Source: Candidatus Obscuribacterales bacterium (GTDB taxonomy: Bacteria > Cyanobacteriota > Vampirovibrionia > Obscuribacterales > Obscuribacteraceae). Taken from it: 64,000 nucleotides of DNA. Positions 46,534-55,412 of the stretch are shown piece by piece. The stretch covers positions 62,001 to 126,000 of the forward strand of contig JAKFVQ010000020.1 of the NCBI GenBank assembly GCA_021732085.1, written 5' to 3'. The notes beneath the pieces were generated by a model. The model was not told where the DNA came from, searched no databases, and saw nothing but the letters and a program-made list of their open reading frames with translations. Both the position numbers and the translations under genes were made by a program. The first letter of the stretch is position 1. Each line of letters starts with the position of its first letter.

Positions 46534-48102
46534 TTAGTGTCTGAAGCAGCGTTGACCGGTGAACAGCATGCAGATACCTGCATCGTCTGCGGCTTTGATT
46601 ACATCAGGATCTTTGATGCTTCCGCCCGGTTGGACGATAACTTTGATGCCGGCTTTTGCGGCAACTTCGATATTATCTGTTGCTGGGAAGAATGCGTCGC
46701 TTGCAAGAACTGCGCCTTTGGCTTCGGCACCAGCTTGTTCGAGCGAGTGGCGGACGGATTGAACGCGGTTTGTTTGACCGAGTCCGAATCCCAGAGAGCG
46801 TCCATCTTTGGCTACGAAGATTGCATTCGAGGTGAGGTGGCGAACAACTCCCCACGCGAAAGCAACATCATCTTTCATTTTTGGATCGAGTTCGACCTTT
46901 CCAGCGACGCGGAAGACTTCCGGATCGACAGGAGCTTCAAGTTCCTTCTCTGCGATGAATCCCATGTACTTGAGATCCTTGAGGAAGTGAGTTGAAACAA
47001 AGGTCTCTTTCAATAGTTCTTCTGAAACTGAAAGCACACGCAAATTCTTTTTCTTCGAGAATACATCGAGAGCCTTCTTTTCATAAGCAGGAGCAAGAAC
47101 GATTTCGACGAAGTTCTCTGTGATGCGTGTTGCAAGCTTCTCATCCACTGTCGCATTGAAGCCATAGATGCCGCCGAATGCAGAGATCGGATCGCAGTCA
47201 TAGGCTTTCTGGAAGGCCTTGTTGATGTCGTTGTCCATCGCTACGCCGCAAGGATTATTGTGTTTGATGATGCAAGCGCCAGTTTTCTTGAGCGAGCGCA
47301 TGATGTTCAACAATGCATAAACATCAGTGATGTTATTTGAGGAAAGATCCTTTCCTTGCACTTGTTCAAATGGTGGCATGTTTGTTTTGTATTGCGCAGC
47401 GTTGTCCGCCGAGCCATACCAAGCGGCAGCGTGGTGTGGATTCTCTCCGTAGCGCAGATCTTGAATCTTTTCCAGGCGAACGAACATTGTGTCCGGCATG
47501 TAGCCTTGAAGTCCGTCGGCTTGCAATGTTCTCGTCATGTAGGATGCGATGCTTGCATCATATTGTGCCGTACGCAAGAAAGCCGCTTGTGCCAGATCCT
47601 TCTTCATGCCGTCGCTAATCTTACCGGCGTTTGAATCGAGATCTTCAATTACCAAATCGTATTGTGAGGGATCGGAAACAACAGCCACGCGAGCAAAGTT
47701 CTTCGCTGCAGCACGCAGCAGAGTGACACCACCGACATCGATTTGCTCAACCATTTCAGCTTCAGGCAGATTCTCCTTCAGCTTCTTTTCGAATGGATAG
47801 AGGTTGACGATGACCAGATCGATTTCTTCGATCTCGTGTTCTGCGAGGCAATCGCGATCTTCTTTCGAAGGACGTGACAGGATTCCGGCAAGGACTTTTG
47901 GATGAAGTGTCTTCACACGTCCAGCAAGGATTTCCGGGAATTTTGTCAGGTCCTCGACCTTGGTCACTTTGAAGCCCTGTTCAGATAGAAACTTTGCGGT
48001 GCTACTTGTGGCAATCAAGCGAAACTCGTCAAAGCGCTCCAGCCGCCTGACAAAGTTCTCCAATCCAGTTTTGTCCGATACGCTAACTAGCACTGATGGC
48101 AT
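46534..48102 (-). CDS. Bifunctional AICAR transformylase/IMP cyclohydrolase
   Basis: 522-aa enzyme of the last two steps of IMP synthesis. The N-terminal cyclohydrolase (MGS-like) domain begins SVSDKTGLENFV and includes TLHPKVLAGIL. The C-terminal transformylase has IIKHNNPCGVA and the late SDAFFPATDNIE motif. Last gene of the minus-strand purine operon, 63 nt after purM, with its own GAGGAG ribosome site. Length is normal. Confidence 0.97.
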   Translation of the reverse strand: MPSVLVSVSDKTGLENFVRRLERFDEFRLIATSSTAKFLSEQGFKVTKVEDLTKFPEILAGRVKTLHPKVLAGILSRPSKEDRDCLAEHEIEEIDLVIVNLYPFEKKLKENLPEAEMVEQIDVGGVTLLRAAAKNFARVAVVSDPSQYDLVIEDLDSNAGKISDGMKKDLAQAAFLRTAQYDASIASYMTRTLQADGLQGYMPDTMFVRLEKIQDLRYGENPHHAAAWYGSADNAAQYKTNMPPFEQVQGKDLSSNNITDVYALLNIMRSLKKTGACIIKHNNPCGVAMDNDINKAFQKAYDCDPISAFGGIYGFNATVDEKLATRITENFVEIVLAPAYEKKALDVFSKKKNLRVLSVSEELLKETFVSTHFLKDLKYMGFIAEKELEAPVDPEVFRVAGKVELDPKMKDDVAFAWGVVRHLTSNAIFVAKDGRSLGFGLGQTNRVQSVRHSLEQAGAEAKGAVLASDAFFPATDNIEVAAKAGIKVIVQPGGSIKDPDVIKAADDAGICMLFTGQRCFRH

Positions 48103-48165
48103 TGTTTTTCTCCTCTGGTCCTTTCCTTAGTGGGATTCTTGTCGGCTGACAGTGATTGTCATCCG

Positions 48166-49161
48166 TTACTTCAACTTGCTCTTTAGTGTGAAATCCATAC
48201 CTTCTATTTCGATGATTCCAGCTTGGTCTGTGACGGTTCCTATGACGTGTGCGTAATGTCCTTTGGATGCGAATTCACTTACGATCGCATCGTCATTAGC
48301 GCTTGCAATGACAGCCAAGCCCAGTCCCATATTGAAAGTTTTATACATTTCCTCCGTCTCGACCGATTCGCCGATAATTTTAAAGATCTTCGGAACAGGA
48401 AGAGGATTCTCAATTCGAATGCCGACCTCGTCATTTAGTCTGAGGATATTGCGCCAGCCTCCGCCTGTGATGTTAGCCATTCCAGAGATATCCCTGTGAT
48501 ATTTGTTCATTGCTGAAACGGCTGCTTTGACATAAAGCGCTGTTGGCTCCAGAAGCATTTCCCACTTTTCCTTGGGTACAACTTTCCTTGCCAGGGATAA
48601 TCCGTTTGAGTGGATACCGTTTGATGCGATCCCGATCAGTTTCTGACCGGGCTTGACTTTTGCGCCAGTAATTAGACGGCTCTTTTGTACCGTTCCAATT
48701 GCAAAGCCTGCTAGATCGTAATGTCCGTGCTCATAGACTCCGGGCATCTCAGCCGTTTCGCCTCCGGCTAGAATCATACCGGCTTGGTCGCATCCTTCGA
48801 TAATGCCTTCGATTATGGCGTCCGAAAGATGATCTTCAAGATGTCCAACTGCATAGTAATCTAAGAACATCGTTGGCGTTGCTCCGACGCAAATCAGATC
48901 ATTTGCCACCATTGCGACCAAATCAATACCGATGGTATTGTGTTTCTTTAGCTCATGAGCCACCAATAATTTCGTCCCAACTCCATCTGTGGTGACAGCA
49001 ATTCCAAGCTCAGGCGTGACTTCTTGAATGGCAGCATAGCCACCGGCGCCCTTCCACATTTTCTTGTGTCCATCGCGTTTTGAGCGCGACTTTATGCGGT
49101 CTACGAACGATTCCGCTTTCTCAATTTGGACACCTGCATCTGTGTATGTTTGCTTCTTCAT
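48166..49161 (-). CDS. AIR synthetase (phosphoribosylformylglycinamidine cyclo-ligase)
   Basis: 331-aa ATP-dependent enzyme converting FGAM to AIR. Typical motifs are VTTDGVGTKLLVA, the GGETAEMPGVY loop and MANITGGGWRNI near the C-terminal half. AGGAAAC lies just before the ATG. Purine operon, between purQ and purH. Normal length. Confidence 0.97.
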   Translation of the reverse strand: MKKQTYTDAGVQIEKAESFVDRIKSRSKRDGHKKMWKGAGGYAAIQEVTPELGIAVTTDGVGTKLLVAHELKKHNTIGIDLVAMVANDLICVGATPTMFLDYYAVGHLEDHLSDAIIEGIIEGCDQAGMILAGGETAEMPGVYEHGHYDLAGFAIGTVQKSRLITGAKVKPGQKLIGIASNGIHSNGLSLARKVVPKEKWEMLLEPTALYVKAAVSAMNKYHRDISGMANITGGGWRNILRLNDEVGIRIENPLPVPKIFKIIGESVETEEMYKTFNMGLGLAVIASANDDAIVSEFASKGHYAHVIGTVTDQAGIIEIEGMDFTLKSKLK

Positions 49162-49184
49162 CTTGTTTCCTGGTATCGTGTTTC

Positions 49185-50006
49185 TCAGTTCACCATCGCT
49201 GCGGCGTTTTGCAAAATCTTTAGTCCGTGAGGCGTCGTCTTCGTATCTGTCTTTTGTAGGACAAATCTCATCCCACTGCTATCACTTGAATCAACATTGT
49301 TGTAGCGCAACTGCGCCCACGCGGGATGCTGGTTCCAGTGGACGAACGCTTCCGGATGCGGCATCAACCCGAGTACATTTCCTTTAGCGTTAGTCAGTGC
49401 TGCAATTTGCTCGAATGATCCGTTCACATCCTTTTGGTATCGAAGTGGGGCGCGATGTTTTATCATCGTCTTTGTGTCTTCTTCGACATCACCAGCCATT
49501 GCGAGCCGCCCTTCGCCGTGACGCATTGGCAAATGAATCGTTTCAAGTCCCGTAAAAAACTGGCAGTTAGATTCACTTTTCACATCCATGCTCACCCAGC
49601 GGTTGATGAAGCGACCGCTGCTGTTATGGCAAAGTGAAACGGTGCGTTCTGCGTTGCGGTCGGAATTCGGCAAAATACCGAGCTGGACTAGAATCTGGAA
49701 GCCGTTGCAGATTCCGATCACAAGATGACCGCGGTCGATAAATTCGTGCAGAAGATTTTGAAGTTTTTCGCGCAGCTTAATCGCGAGTACTTTTCCACTG
49801 GCTATTTCATCACCAAAGGAAAAGCCTCCGGGGAAAATCAGAGCCTGTGCGTCCTTGATTGGCTCTGGATTTGCCAGCAGGTCGGAGCAGTGGATGCGCT
49901 TGCTGCTAAATCCGGCAAGCTCGAAACCGTATTCGGTTTCGTATTCGCAATTAATTCCGTCACCGCAGATGATCAGTGCTTGCGGTTTGCCTCCGTTGCT
50001 TGCCAT
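49185..50006 (-). CDS. FGAM synthase glutaminase subunit
   Basis: 273-aa class I glutamine amidotransferase that supplies ammonia to PurL. The nucleophile Cys is in GICNGFQIL (about residue 99), and the catalytic His/Glu are in MPHPEAFVHW near the C terminus. It starts 2 nt after purL ends, and the purL end supplies the AGGAGG ribosome site, so the two are coupled. Slightly longer than the usual 220-230-aa PurQ. Confidence 0.95.
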   Translation of the reverse strand: MASNGGKPQALIICGDGINCEYETEYGFELAGFSSKRIHCSDLLANPEPIKDAQALIFPGGFSFGDEIASGKVLAIKLREKLQNLLHEFIDRGHLVIGICNGFQILVQLGILPNSDRNAERTVSLCHNSSGRFINRWVSMDVKSESNCQFFTGLETIHLPMRHGEGRLAMAGDVEEDTKTMIKHRAPLRYQKDVNGSFEQIAALTNAKGNVLGLMPHPEAFVHWNQHPAWAQLRYNNVDSSDSSGMRFVLQKTDTKTTPHGLKILQNAAAMVN

Positions 50007-50008
50007 GA

Positions 50009-53000
50009 TTATTCCTCCTCACTTTGATTGAAGGGAAGCATCGCCTCCCAAGCGGAGGTGAGTTCCGCTACAGGGACAGAAAAGACTTCGGCTTGATTTG
50101 CATTGAAGAAGGTTAAGCTCGGATTCTTAGTAACCTTGCCCAATTCAACGCAAGAGAAGTCGGCCATCAATTCTTCCCACGCCTTTTGATTCTCGGGAGC
50201 AACCGTCACTAGGATTCGCGCCGGACCTTCTGCGAAGAGAGCGAAGTCTATGCGGGTGAGCAATTCACGAGTAAGTGGATTAGTATCTTCAATACATGCC
50301 ATGGCAGCCGTGGCGATGCGGTGCGTAAGGATGCGCGCGCCGAGTCCACTGCCCAAGCAGCATTCAGCCAGGGCGACACCTAATCCACCTTCGGAGAGAT
50401 CGTGTGTCGATTTGACCAGATCGTTCTTTATTGCTTCATGCAAGTGTTTGTACATGTGCGCAGCTTTCATCGGTTCGATTTGCGGCAAGCTTGCTGGTTG
50501 CCATTCAAGCACCTCAGCCAGCAACGAACCGGATAAGCCGAGTGTCGCGGCGCAGACGACGTAGACTAAGTCTCCGTCCGACTTGAATTCCATTGTGATT
50601 GCTTTGTCGATGTCTGGAACTTTTCCCATTGCGGATACCAATAAAGTAGGCGGAATCGAGAGGCGGACCGTGCCGTCATCAAAATCATTTTTCATACTGT
50701 CCTTGCCGGAAATGAGTGGTGTGCCGTAGGCGAGCACCATATCGCTAAGACCCTGGCAAGTGCGGACTAGTTGAGCAAGTTTGAACTTGCCGTCTTTGTT
50801 TCGCTCGGATACTACCGGATCCGGCCAACAGAAATTATCGAGCAATACGATTGTGCTTGGATCTGCTCCCACACAAACGGCATTTCGGACGGCTTCATCG
50901 ACTGCACACTGCGCCATGAGATAGGCATCGAATTCACTGAGCTGCGGACATACACCATTAGAAACAGCCAAACCAGCATTCTCTGAAAGAATTGGTTTAA
51001 TGACAGCGGCATCGCATGGCGCTTTTTGCGTTGCGCCCATGAGCGGCTTAATAACGCTTGCACCTTGCACTTCGTGATCATATTGACGAATCACGTATTC
51101 GCGGCTGCAGACATTAGGATGTGACAGCAGCTGCTTAAAGAGGAAATTCAGATCCGTTACTTCCGGTCCAATCAAGTCCTTTCGCTTGCTAGGATTCCAC
51201 TCGGATTCAAGTTCCAGGCGCGGCACGCCTTTGTGCAGCCAGGTCAGATCGAGGCATGCGACTGTCTTACCCTTTCGCGTGACTTTGAAAAATCCGTCTT
51301 GTGTGAAAGTGCCTATCGCTGTTGCTTCGACGTTGAATTTGCTTGCCAGCGCTTCCAATTCTTCCAGCCTGTCGGTTGAGATGGTCATGCGCTCTTGCGA
51401 TTCTGAAATGACGATTTCATAGTCCGCCAGTCCAGGGTACTTTAATGGAATGTTTTCGATTTCCATGTGCGCACCATTTGTGATGCGTCCCATTTCTCCA
51501 ACTGAGGACGAGAGCCCTCCGGCGCCATTGTCTGTGATTCCGGTAATCAACCCACGGTCGCGAGCTTCGAGGACGAAGTCGAGCACTCGTTTTTGTGTGA
51601 AGGGATCGCCGATTTGAACCGCTGTTACGGGCGACCCTTCGTGCAGTGCTTCTGAGGAGAAAGTGGCGCCGTGGATTCCGTCTTTGCCAACTTTTCCGCC
51701 GACCACAACGATTGTGTCACCGACCTTTGTATGTTTATCGATTCCAGATTTGCCGGCAACCTCTATTGGGAGGATGCCGCCGGTGCCGCAGAAAACCAGC
51801 GGTTTTGCGCGATAGCCGGGATGGAAGAATATCGCGCCATTCACAGTCGGAATGCCGCTCTTGTTGCCGCCATCTTGGACGCCGCGGCGCACGCCTTGAA
51901 TGATTGTTTCCGGCGGGAGTAGCTTTGGCCGATCAGCTAAAAGAACTGAAGGATATGCAAAGCAGAAAATATCCGTATTGAAAATCGGCTTTGCACCAAG
52001 CCCGGTGCCCAGCACATCGCGATTCACACCGAGAATGCCTGTGAGTGCTCCGCCGTATGGTTCGAGTGCGGAGGGCGAGTTGTGTGTTTCAACTTTGAAG
52101 CAAACTGCTTGATCCTTATTCCATCTAACGACGCCTGAGTTGTCCTCGAATACGGAGAGCAAGTCGTCGCGCTTCTTCATCAACTCGTAAGTCGGGCCTT
52201 GGATGTAGGTCTTGTACAGACTGTCAATTTCAAGATTCTTGCCGTACTTTGATTTGTCTTTGTGCGAAATCTTGGCGCCGAAGATTTTATGCTTGCAATG
52301 CTCTGACCAAGTCTGCGCGATTACTTCAATTTCTACATCTGTTGGCCACTTGGGCAGACCTTGCTCTGTTCTTGGTCCATGGTGTGTGGGATCTTCGAAG
52401 TGCGCTTTTATAGCTTTCATTTCCGCAATGTTTAATGCGAGCAAACGATCGCGGCTTAATTTCATCAGACCGTCGTCATCGAGGTCGAGCGGTATCTCTT
52501 GAGGTGGAGTTACTTCAGGAAGGTGAACCGCTGGGAAACCAAGATAGCGGTTGTAGATGGCGCTTAGATCGTGCACAACGAAACGGTCGGTCAGAGGATG
52601 AAACAGCCTGTATTTGCCGAACTCTTCGATCTCTTCTTGGTCGTGTTCGCTCGTGTATGTGAACAAGTAGCCTGTACCGGAAGCCACACGTATTTTGTTT
52701 GCGTGTTCAAGAACAAGTGCTTCCTCAACTGTTCGAGACAGGTTGTCTGTCACGCCAGGTAGGAACTGGCGCTCTGCAAACCAATGAAATCCATTATTTT
52801 TCCAGTTCTGAATCCAGCTCTTGCGAGTGCCACCAATCGAGACCCACATTTCTTCGAGGAGTGGGTCGATCAAAACATCTTGCAGCGCTGCCGATAATGG
52901 AGAATTCGGGAAATCTCCTTTTTCAATTCGCTGTTCGGTCTGCACCCAATAGATTGGAAACTGCACGACCTCTGCGTCGATTCTGAAGCCAGCCTTGGGG

Positions 53001-53080
53001 ACGACCGCCAGGCAGATGACTTGATTGGACTCTTCCCGGCTTGCGGTTTTGCTCTGTGCAGTATTCTCTGCCAAGTTCAT
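50009..53080 (-). CDS. FGAM synthase large subunit
   Basis: 1023-aa enzyme that makes FGAM from FGAR using ammonia from PurQ. The N-terminal 200 residues look like a PurS-like/linker region. Two AIR-synthetase-like halves follow, with GGALTGILGVNRDVLG and DNGAGGLSSSVGEMG in the first and KDSMKNDF in the second. It is longer than the small PurL (about 600-750 aa) and lacks the C-terminal glutaminase of the 1300-aa type. It looks like the large type with the glutaminase separated as PurQ. The ATG overlaps the purN stop by 4 nt. Confidence 0.95.
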   Translation of the reverse strand: MNLAENTAQSKTASREESNQVICLAVVPKAGFRIDAEVVQFPIYWVQTEQRIEKGDFPNSPLSAALQDVLIDPLLEEMWVSIGGTRKSWIQNWKNNGFHWFAERQFLPGVTDNLSRTVEEALVLEHANKIRVASGTGYLFTYTSEHDQEEIEEFGKYRLFHPLTDRFVVHDLSAIYNRYLGFPAVHLPEVTPPQEIPLDLDDDGLMKLSRDRLLALNIAEMKAIKAHFEDPTHHGPRTEQGLPKWPTDVEIEVIAQTWSEHCKHKIFGAKISHKDKSKYGKNLEIDSLYKTYIQGPTYELMKKRDDLLSVFEDNSGVVRWNKDQAVCFKVETHNSPSALEPYGGALTGILGVNRDVLGTGLGAKPIFNTDIFCFAYPSVLLADRPKLLPPETIIQGVRRGVQDGGNKSGIPTVNGAIFFHPGYRAKPLVFCGTGGILPIEVAGKSGIDKHTKVGDTIVVVGGKVGKDGIHGATFSSEALHEGSPVTAVQIGDPFTQKRVLDFVLEARDRGLITGITDNGAGGLSSSVGEMGRITNGAHMEIENIPLKYPGLADYEIVISESQERMTISTDRLEELEALASKFNVEATAIGTFTQDGFFKVTRKGKTVACLDLTWLHKGVPRLELESEWNPSKRKDLIGPEVTDLNFLFKQLLSHPNVCSREYVIRQYDHEVQGASVIKPLMGATQKAPCDAAVIKPILSENAGLAVSNGVCPQLSEFDAYLMAQCAVDEAVRNAVCVGADPSTIVLLDNFCWPDPVVSERNKDGKFKLAQLVRTCQGLSDMVLAYGTPLISGKDSMKNDFDDGTVRLSIPPTLLVSAMGKVPDIDKAITMEFKSDGDLVYVVCAATLGLSGSLLAEVLEWQPASLPQIEPMKAAHMYKHLHEAIKNDLVKSTHDLSEGGLGVALAECCLGSGLGARILTHRIATAAMACIEDTNPLTRELLTRIDFALFAEGPARILVTVAPENQKAWEELMADFSCVELGKVTKNPSLTFFNANQAEVFSVPVAELTSAWEAMLPFNQSEEE

Positions 53081-54114
53081 TTTACCGGGACCTCCTTGTC
53101 TTTCTGTGATGAAACTTTTGAGTGCTCAGATGCCGGCGAGACGCCGGCGGTGCCGGACGCTTCGCATGCAATTTGCTGGGTGGCTTCAGCGCAATTATTT
53201 TCCGATGCGGGCTGGAAGCCCGCGCTCCCATTAGATGCACACTCACCGGCTGCGAAGTTTTCTAGTACGGCGAGGATTCCGTTTTGCGCGATTGATTGCA
53301 GAACGGCTGGGAAAAGTTTGTGTTCGAGGGCAAGTCCTCGTGCTTTGAATGATTCGATATCGTCATTCGGCATTCGATTGAACGAGCCTTGTTGCAAAAT
53401 CGGTCCGTGATCGACTAGCTCATCAACTAAATGGACGGTGATCCCGGAGGCTGGCACTCCGGCCTCCCAGGCATCTTCATATGCATGGGCTCCAGGAAAA
53501 GATGGAAGCAAGGATGGATGTATGTTGATGATTCGATAGAGCTCTGCCTGATCGAATGTTCGTTGTTTCTGATTGCAAGGTGGTCCGTCCGGTCTTCTCT
53601 GCGGAGTATCGCTGTGACCGCTGGGATCGCTGGGACCGCCGGCGTCCCGCCGGCTTATCGCAGATACGAGGTCAGACGAAGAGCATTCGCTCGTTTTGAC
53701 TGTCGAATCGGCTACTGAAATGGGAGCGCAGGCATCCTGCCTGCTCATAGCAGATTCGGACTTAGCGGGAGACGAACAGCTCGTCATCAAATCTGAGGGG
53801 TACAATCCTTTGAATGCTCGAAGGAATTTCGGAGACAGCACGCGCATATACCCAGCCAAAACAACAAAGTCGATTTCGTACTTCGACAAGATTTGGAGAA
53901 CGCTCTCCTCATGCGCTTCTCTGCTCATCCCTTTGTGCGCCAAGCTTTCAGTCGCCACCCCATAGGAAGCTGCAATCTCAAGCCCCTTAGCCTCAGGGTT
54001 ATTAGAGAACACAACGGACACGCTTGCATCTAGCCCACCACTTTTAATGGCATCGAGAATCGCGCTCATATTCGAGCCGCGACCGGATACTAAAATCGCT
54101 AATCTCAGGGGCAT
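53077..54114 (-). CDS. GAR transformylase interrupted by repeat-derived segments
   Basis: 345-aa N10-formyl-THF-dependent transformylase, about 140 residues longer than usual. Core motifs are normal: VSGRGSNM at the start, FVVLAGYMRVL, INIHPSLLPSFPG, and SGITVHLVDELVDHGPI with catalytic Asn, His and Asp. About 90 extra residues (about 100-192) and a C-terminal tail (about 293-345) have low-complexity sequence such as SRQDACAPIS, SRRDAGGPSD, AGFQPAS and AGVSPAS. These are translations of short palindromic repeats. Without both insertions the protein is about 203 aa, the family norm. Overlaps purD by 10 nt. Confidence 0.93.
   Translation of the reverse strand: MPLRLAILVSGRGSNMSAILDAIKSGGLDASVSVVFSNNPEAKGLEIAASYGVATESLAHKGMSREAHEESVLQILSKYEIDFVVLAGYMRVLSPKFLRAFKGLYPSDLMTSCSSPAKSESAMSRQDACAPISVADSTVKTSECSSSDLVSAISRRDAGGPSDPSGHSDTPQRRPDGPPCNQKQRTFDQAELYRIINIHPSLLPSFPGAHAYEDAWEAGVPASGITVHLVDELVDHGPILQQGSFNRMPNDDIESFKARGLALEHKLFPAVLQSIAQNGILAVLENFAAGECASNGSAGFQPASENNCAEATQQIACEASGTAGVSPASEHSKVSSQKDKEVPVK
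53132..53156 (-). repeat. Palindromic repeat copy 1 (in purN tail)
   Basis: GCCGGCG-AGA-CGCCGGC at 53132-53148 followed by a flank that reads as GGCACC on the minus strand. It encodes AGVSPAS within PurN. Same design as the other five copies: a 5-7-nt head, a 7-bp stem and a 3-nt loop. Confidence 0.8.
53207..53230 (-). repeat. Palindromic repeat copy 2 (in purN tail)
   Basis: Minus-strand TGGGAGC head, then GCGGGCT-TCC-AGCCCGC. It encodes AGFQPAS within PurN. The stem sequence differs from other copies but pairing is kept, which points to structural selection or independent spread. Confidence 0.85.
53631..53654 (+). repeat. Palindromic repeat copy 3 (in purN insert)
   Basis: TGGGACC head, then GCCGGCG-TCC-CGCCGGC. 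It lies in the middle insertion of purN, and read on the minus strand it encodes part of SRRDAGGPSD. It is followed by TTATCGCAGA, similar to the flank of copy 4. Confidence 0.85.
53721..53744 (+). repeat. Palindromic repeat copy 4 (in purN insert)
   Basis: TGGGAGC head, then GCAGGCA-TCC-TGCCTGC. It lies 90 nt from copy 3 in the same orientation, followed by TCATAGCAGA, so the two look like a tandem duplication of a unit of about 90 nt. On the minus strand it encodes SRQDACAPIS of PurN. Confidence 0.88.
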
Positions 54115-55412
54115 CCGACGAGCGCCCTCCGTCCGATGTCTTTGCGATAATCCATATCCGAGAAACTAACAGATTGAACTCCCTCGTAAGCTTTGTCAAT
54201 CGCTTCGGAGAGATTGGAGCCTAACCCGGTTATGCCAAGCACCCGGCCTCCGGCGGAAACTAGATTGCCACCTTGCAATTTCGTTCCGGCGTGAAAAAGG
54301 ATAGTGTCGTTTGGAAGTGAGCCAATTTCGATCTCCTGTCCTTGCGAGGAGCCATCTGGATAATTCTTGGCACAGGCGATTACGCAACAAGAGCTTTGGC
54401 TAGACCAGTCGATGTGCAAACCGGCTAGGCGTCCATTCGTGCATGCCCAGAAAATCTCGAATAGGTCTGACTTCAAGAGTGGGAGGATCGCTTGCGTTTC
54501 TGGATCGCCAAAGCGCGCATTGAATTCCAAAACATACGGTTTATATTCCCGGGATTTTTCGTTGCGCACCATCAGCAAACCAGCAAAGATAACACCTTTG
54601 AAATCCAAGCTGCGTGAATCAAGCGCTTTTTGCAGAGGCTTTACCAACTGCTCGTGAATGCTCGCCCGGCAGCGCGAATAAAGATCCACTGGCGCGTAAA
54701 CGCCCATGCCGCCGGTGTTGGGTCCGCGATCCCCGTCAAATCGCCTTTTATGGTCTTGTGATGCTGGCATTAGCGAGAGGCGCTTTCCATCGCAGAACAT
54801 CAAGAGTGAAAGCTCTTGCCCCACCAATTTTTCTTCGAGCACAACGCGGTGTCCGGATTTTCCAAAGCGGTTATCTCGGAAAATTTGTTTGAGCGCATGC
54901 AACACTTCTTGCTTGTCTTTGCATACGTAGACGCCTTTTCCGAGCGCGAGTCCGTCGACTTTCACCACGCGCAAATAATCATGCTCTTCGACCAGCTCTA
55001 TCGCTTGCCGGTGCGAATCAGCAACAAAATAGCGAGCGGTTGGAATTCCATTTTTTACCATGAATTCTTTCGCGAACGATTTACTCGACTCCAAGCGAGC
55101 GGCTTCCTTGCGCGGTCCAAAGACCCGAAGCCCGGCTGCTTGTAGATGATCAACAATACCGTCAGCTAGGGGATTATCCGGTCCGATCACAACCAACTCG
55201 ACAGCTTTATCTGAAGCGAATTTTGCAATGCCCGTAAAATCATCTACCTTCAAATCGACATTTTGCACCTTCGGGCAAGAAGCTGTTCCACCATTGCCGG
55301 GTGCGCAATAAATGTTGTTTACGTGTTGGCTTTCGGATAACTTCAGGCAAATGGCGTGCTCGCGTCCGCCGCCACCGACAACCATCACATCAACCGGATT
55401 CTCAGGAAGCAT
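54105..55412 (-). CDS. GAR synthetase
   Basis: 435-aa ATP-grasp ligase joining phosphoribosylamine and glycine. VVGGGGREHAI at the N terminus, the FGPRKEAARLE segment, GDRGPNTGGMGVYAP and FNARFGDPETQ are typical. The ATG at 55412 gives the usual N terminus and overlaps the purC end by 11 nt; GGGGGG lies just upstream. Purine operon, between purC and purN. Confidence 0.96.
   Translation of the reverse strand: MLPENPVDVMVVGGGGREHAICLKLSESQHVNNIYCAPGNGGTASCPKVQNVDLKVDDFTGIAKFASDKAVELVVIGPDNPLADGIVDHLQAAGLRVFGPRKEAARLESSKSFAKEFMVKNGIPTARYFVADSHRQAIELVEEHDYLRVVKVDGLALGKGVYVCKDKQEVLHALKQIFRDNRFGKSGHRVVLEEKLVGQELSLLMFCDGKRLSLMPASQDHKRRFDGDRGPNTGGMGVYAPVDLYSRCRASIHEQLVKPLQKALDSRSLDFKGVIFAGLLMVRNEKSREYKPYVLEFNARFGDPETQAILPLLKSDLFEIFWACTNGRLAGLHIDWSSQSSCCVIACAKNYPDGSSQGQEIEIGSLPNDTILFHAGTKLQGGNLVSAGGRVLGITGLGSNLSEAIDKAYEGVQSVSFSDMDYRKDIGRRALVGCP

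Noticed and set aside
53021..53410. Plus-strand ORF opposite purN
   Set aside because: Shadow of purN; composition follows the repeat elements.
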